A stretch of DNA of 5,203 bases, from NCBI GenBank assembly GCA_938041635.1, contig CALIAD010000116.1, forward strand, positions 1 through 5,203, in the 5' to 3' direction. A program made the translations under genes and the position numbers. This DNA is from an uncultured Atopobium sp. Its GTDB lineage: Bacteria > Actinomycetota > Coriobacteriia > Coriobacteriales > Atopobiaceae. A model generated the notes under the pieces. It saw only the letters and a list, made by a program, of their open reading frames with translations, did no database searches and was not told the origin of the DNA. Positions 5,051 to 5,203 of the stretch are shown one piece after another; positions within the stretch are counted from its first letter, which is position 1; each line of letters starts with the position of its first letter.

Positions 5051-5203
5051 GTGGTTAAATCTTTAAAACTATTCGTTCGGACCTACGTGTATTGGGTAGG
5101 ACTCATCCTTGGCTTCGCGATAGTACCCGGTTCTCTACTCTTCACTGCTGGAGTCGCCCCGGTGAACACCCCATCGTGGCTTACCCCTCTAGCAGGACTG
5201 CTA
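5051..5203 (+). CDS. Membrane protein of unknown function, N-terminal 51 residues (runs off the window)
   Basis: The frame is open from GTG at 5051 to the last base, giving 51 residues. GGAGGT (5041-5046) lies 4 bases before the GTG, and an in-frame TGA ends immediately upstream at 5050, so this GTG is the likely start. The N-terminus is basic (KSLKLFVR, 3-10) and leads into a hydrophobic helix (~13-34, YVYWVGLILGFAIVPGSLLF). A short polar proline-containing loop follows, and another hydrophobic stretch seems to begin at the edge. This is either a multi-span membrane protein or an anchored protein. The family is not recognisable from this part. A TATAGT (5016-5021) upstream could be a -10 box, but no -35 matches it. 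Confidence 0.6.
   Translation, partial: MVKSLKLFVRTYVYWVGLILGFAIVPGSLLFTAGVAPVNTPSWLTPLAGLL

Overview
The window looks like a chromosomal segment from a medium-GC member of the Coriobacteriia, with Atopobiaceae (Lancefieldella/Olsenella-like) as my best guess. This is an inference from the look of the dehydrogenase gene and the small beta-rich protein, and no rRNA or other marker gene confirms it. Base composition is uneven. Sampled rows of the large leftward gene are roughly 40% G+C, while the dehydrogenase gene sits in the mid-50s with GAG/AAG/AAC/GGC-rich codons. The leftward gene is therefore probably an acquired defence gene next to older chromosomal DNA.

Layout from left to right. Positions 30-2768 (minus) encode a 912-residue single-chain restriction-modification enzyme of the MmeI (type IIL) family, with visible nuclease (D57, E68, K70) and N6-adenine methyltransferase (FDPACGSGNF, NPPF) motifs. 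A 142-base A+T-rich gap follows, then a 98-residue beta-rich protein of unknown function (2911-3207, minus). A 292-base divergent control region rich in short palindromes separates it from a 315-residue NAD(P)-dependent 3-hydroxyacyl-CoA dehydrogenase (3500-4447, plus). That gene is closed by a strong intrinsic terminator.

The interval 4448-4871 has no convincing protein gene but is full of signals. It holds the terminator, three to four degenerate copies of a ~31-base repeat, and a region that looks like a small antisense RNA gene on the minus strand. That RNA gene has a promoter-like pair TTGTAA-17-TATACT, one hairpin that pairs better on the minus strand, and an intrinsic terminator with its U-tract on the minus strand only. 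Just to its right on the plus strand is a 39-codon single-span membrane peptide (4872-4991) with a strong ribosome binding site. A membrane peptide with an antisense RNA over its leader is the architecture of type I toxin-antitoxin loci, and this is the most interesting item in the window. The last 153 bases hold the start of a membrane protein gene that runs off the end.

The RM enzyme and the possible type I module would both be accessory functions. The dehydrogenase and the 98-residue protein are divergent neighbours that might share control, but no pathway partners are present to fix the dehydrogenase's role.
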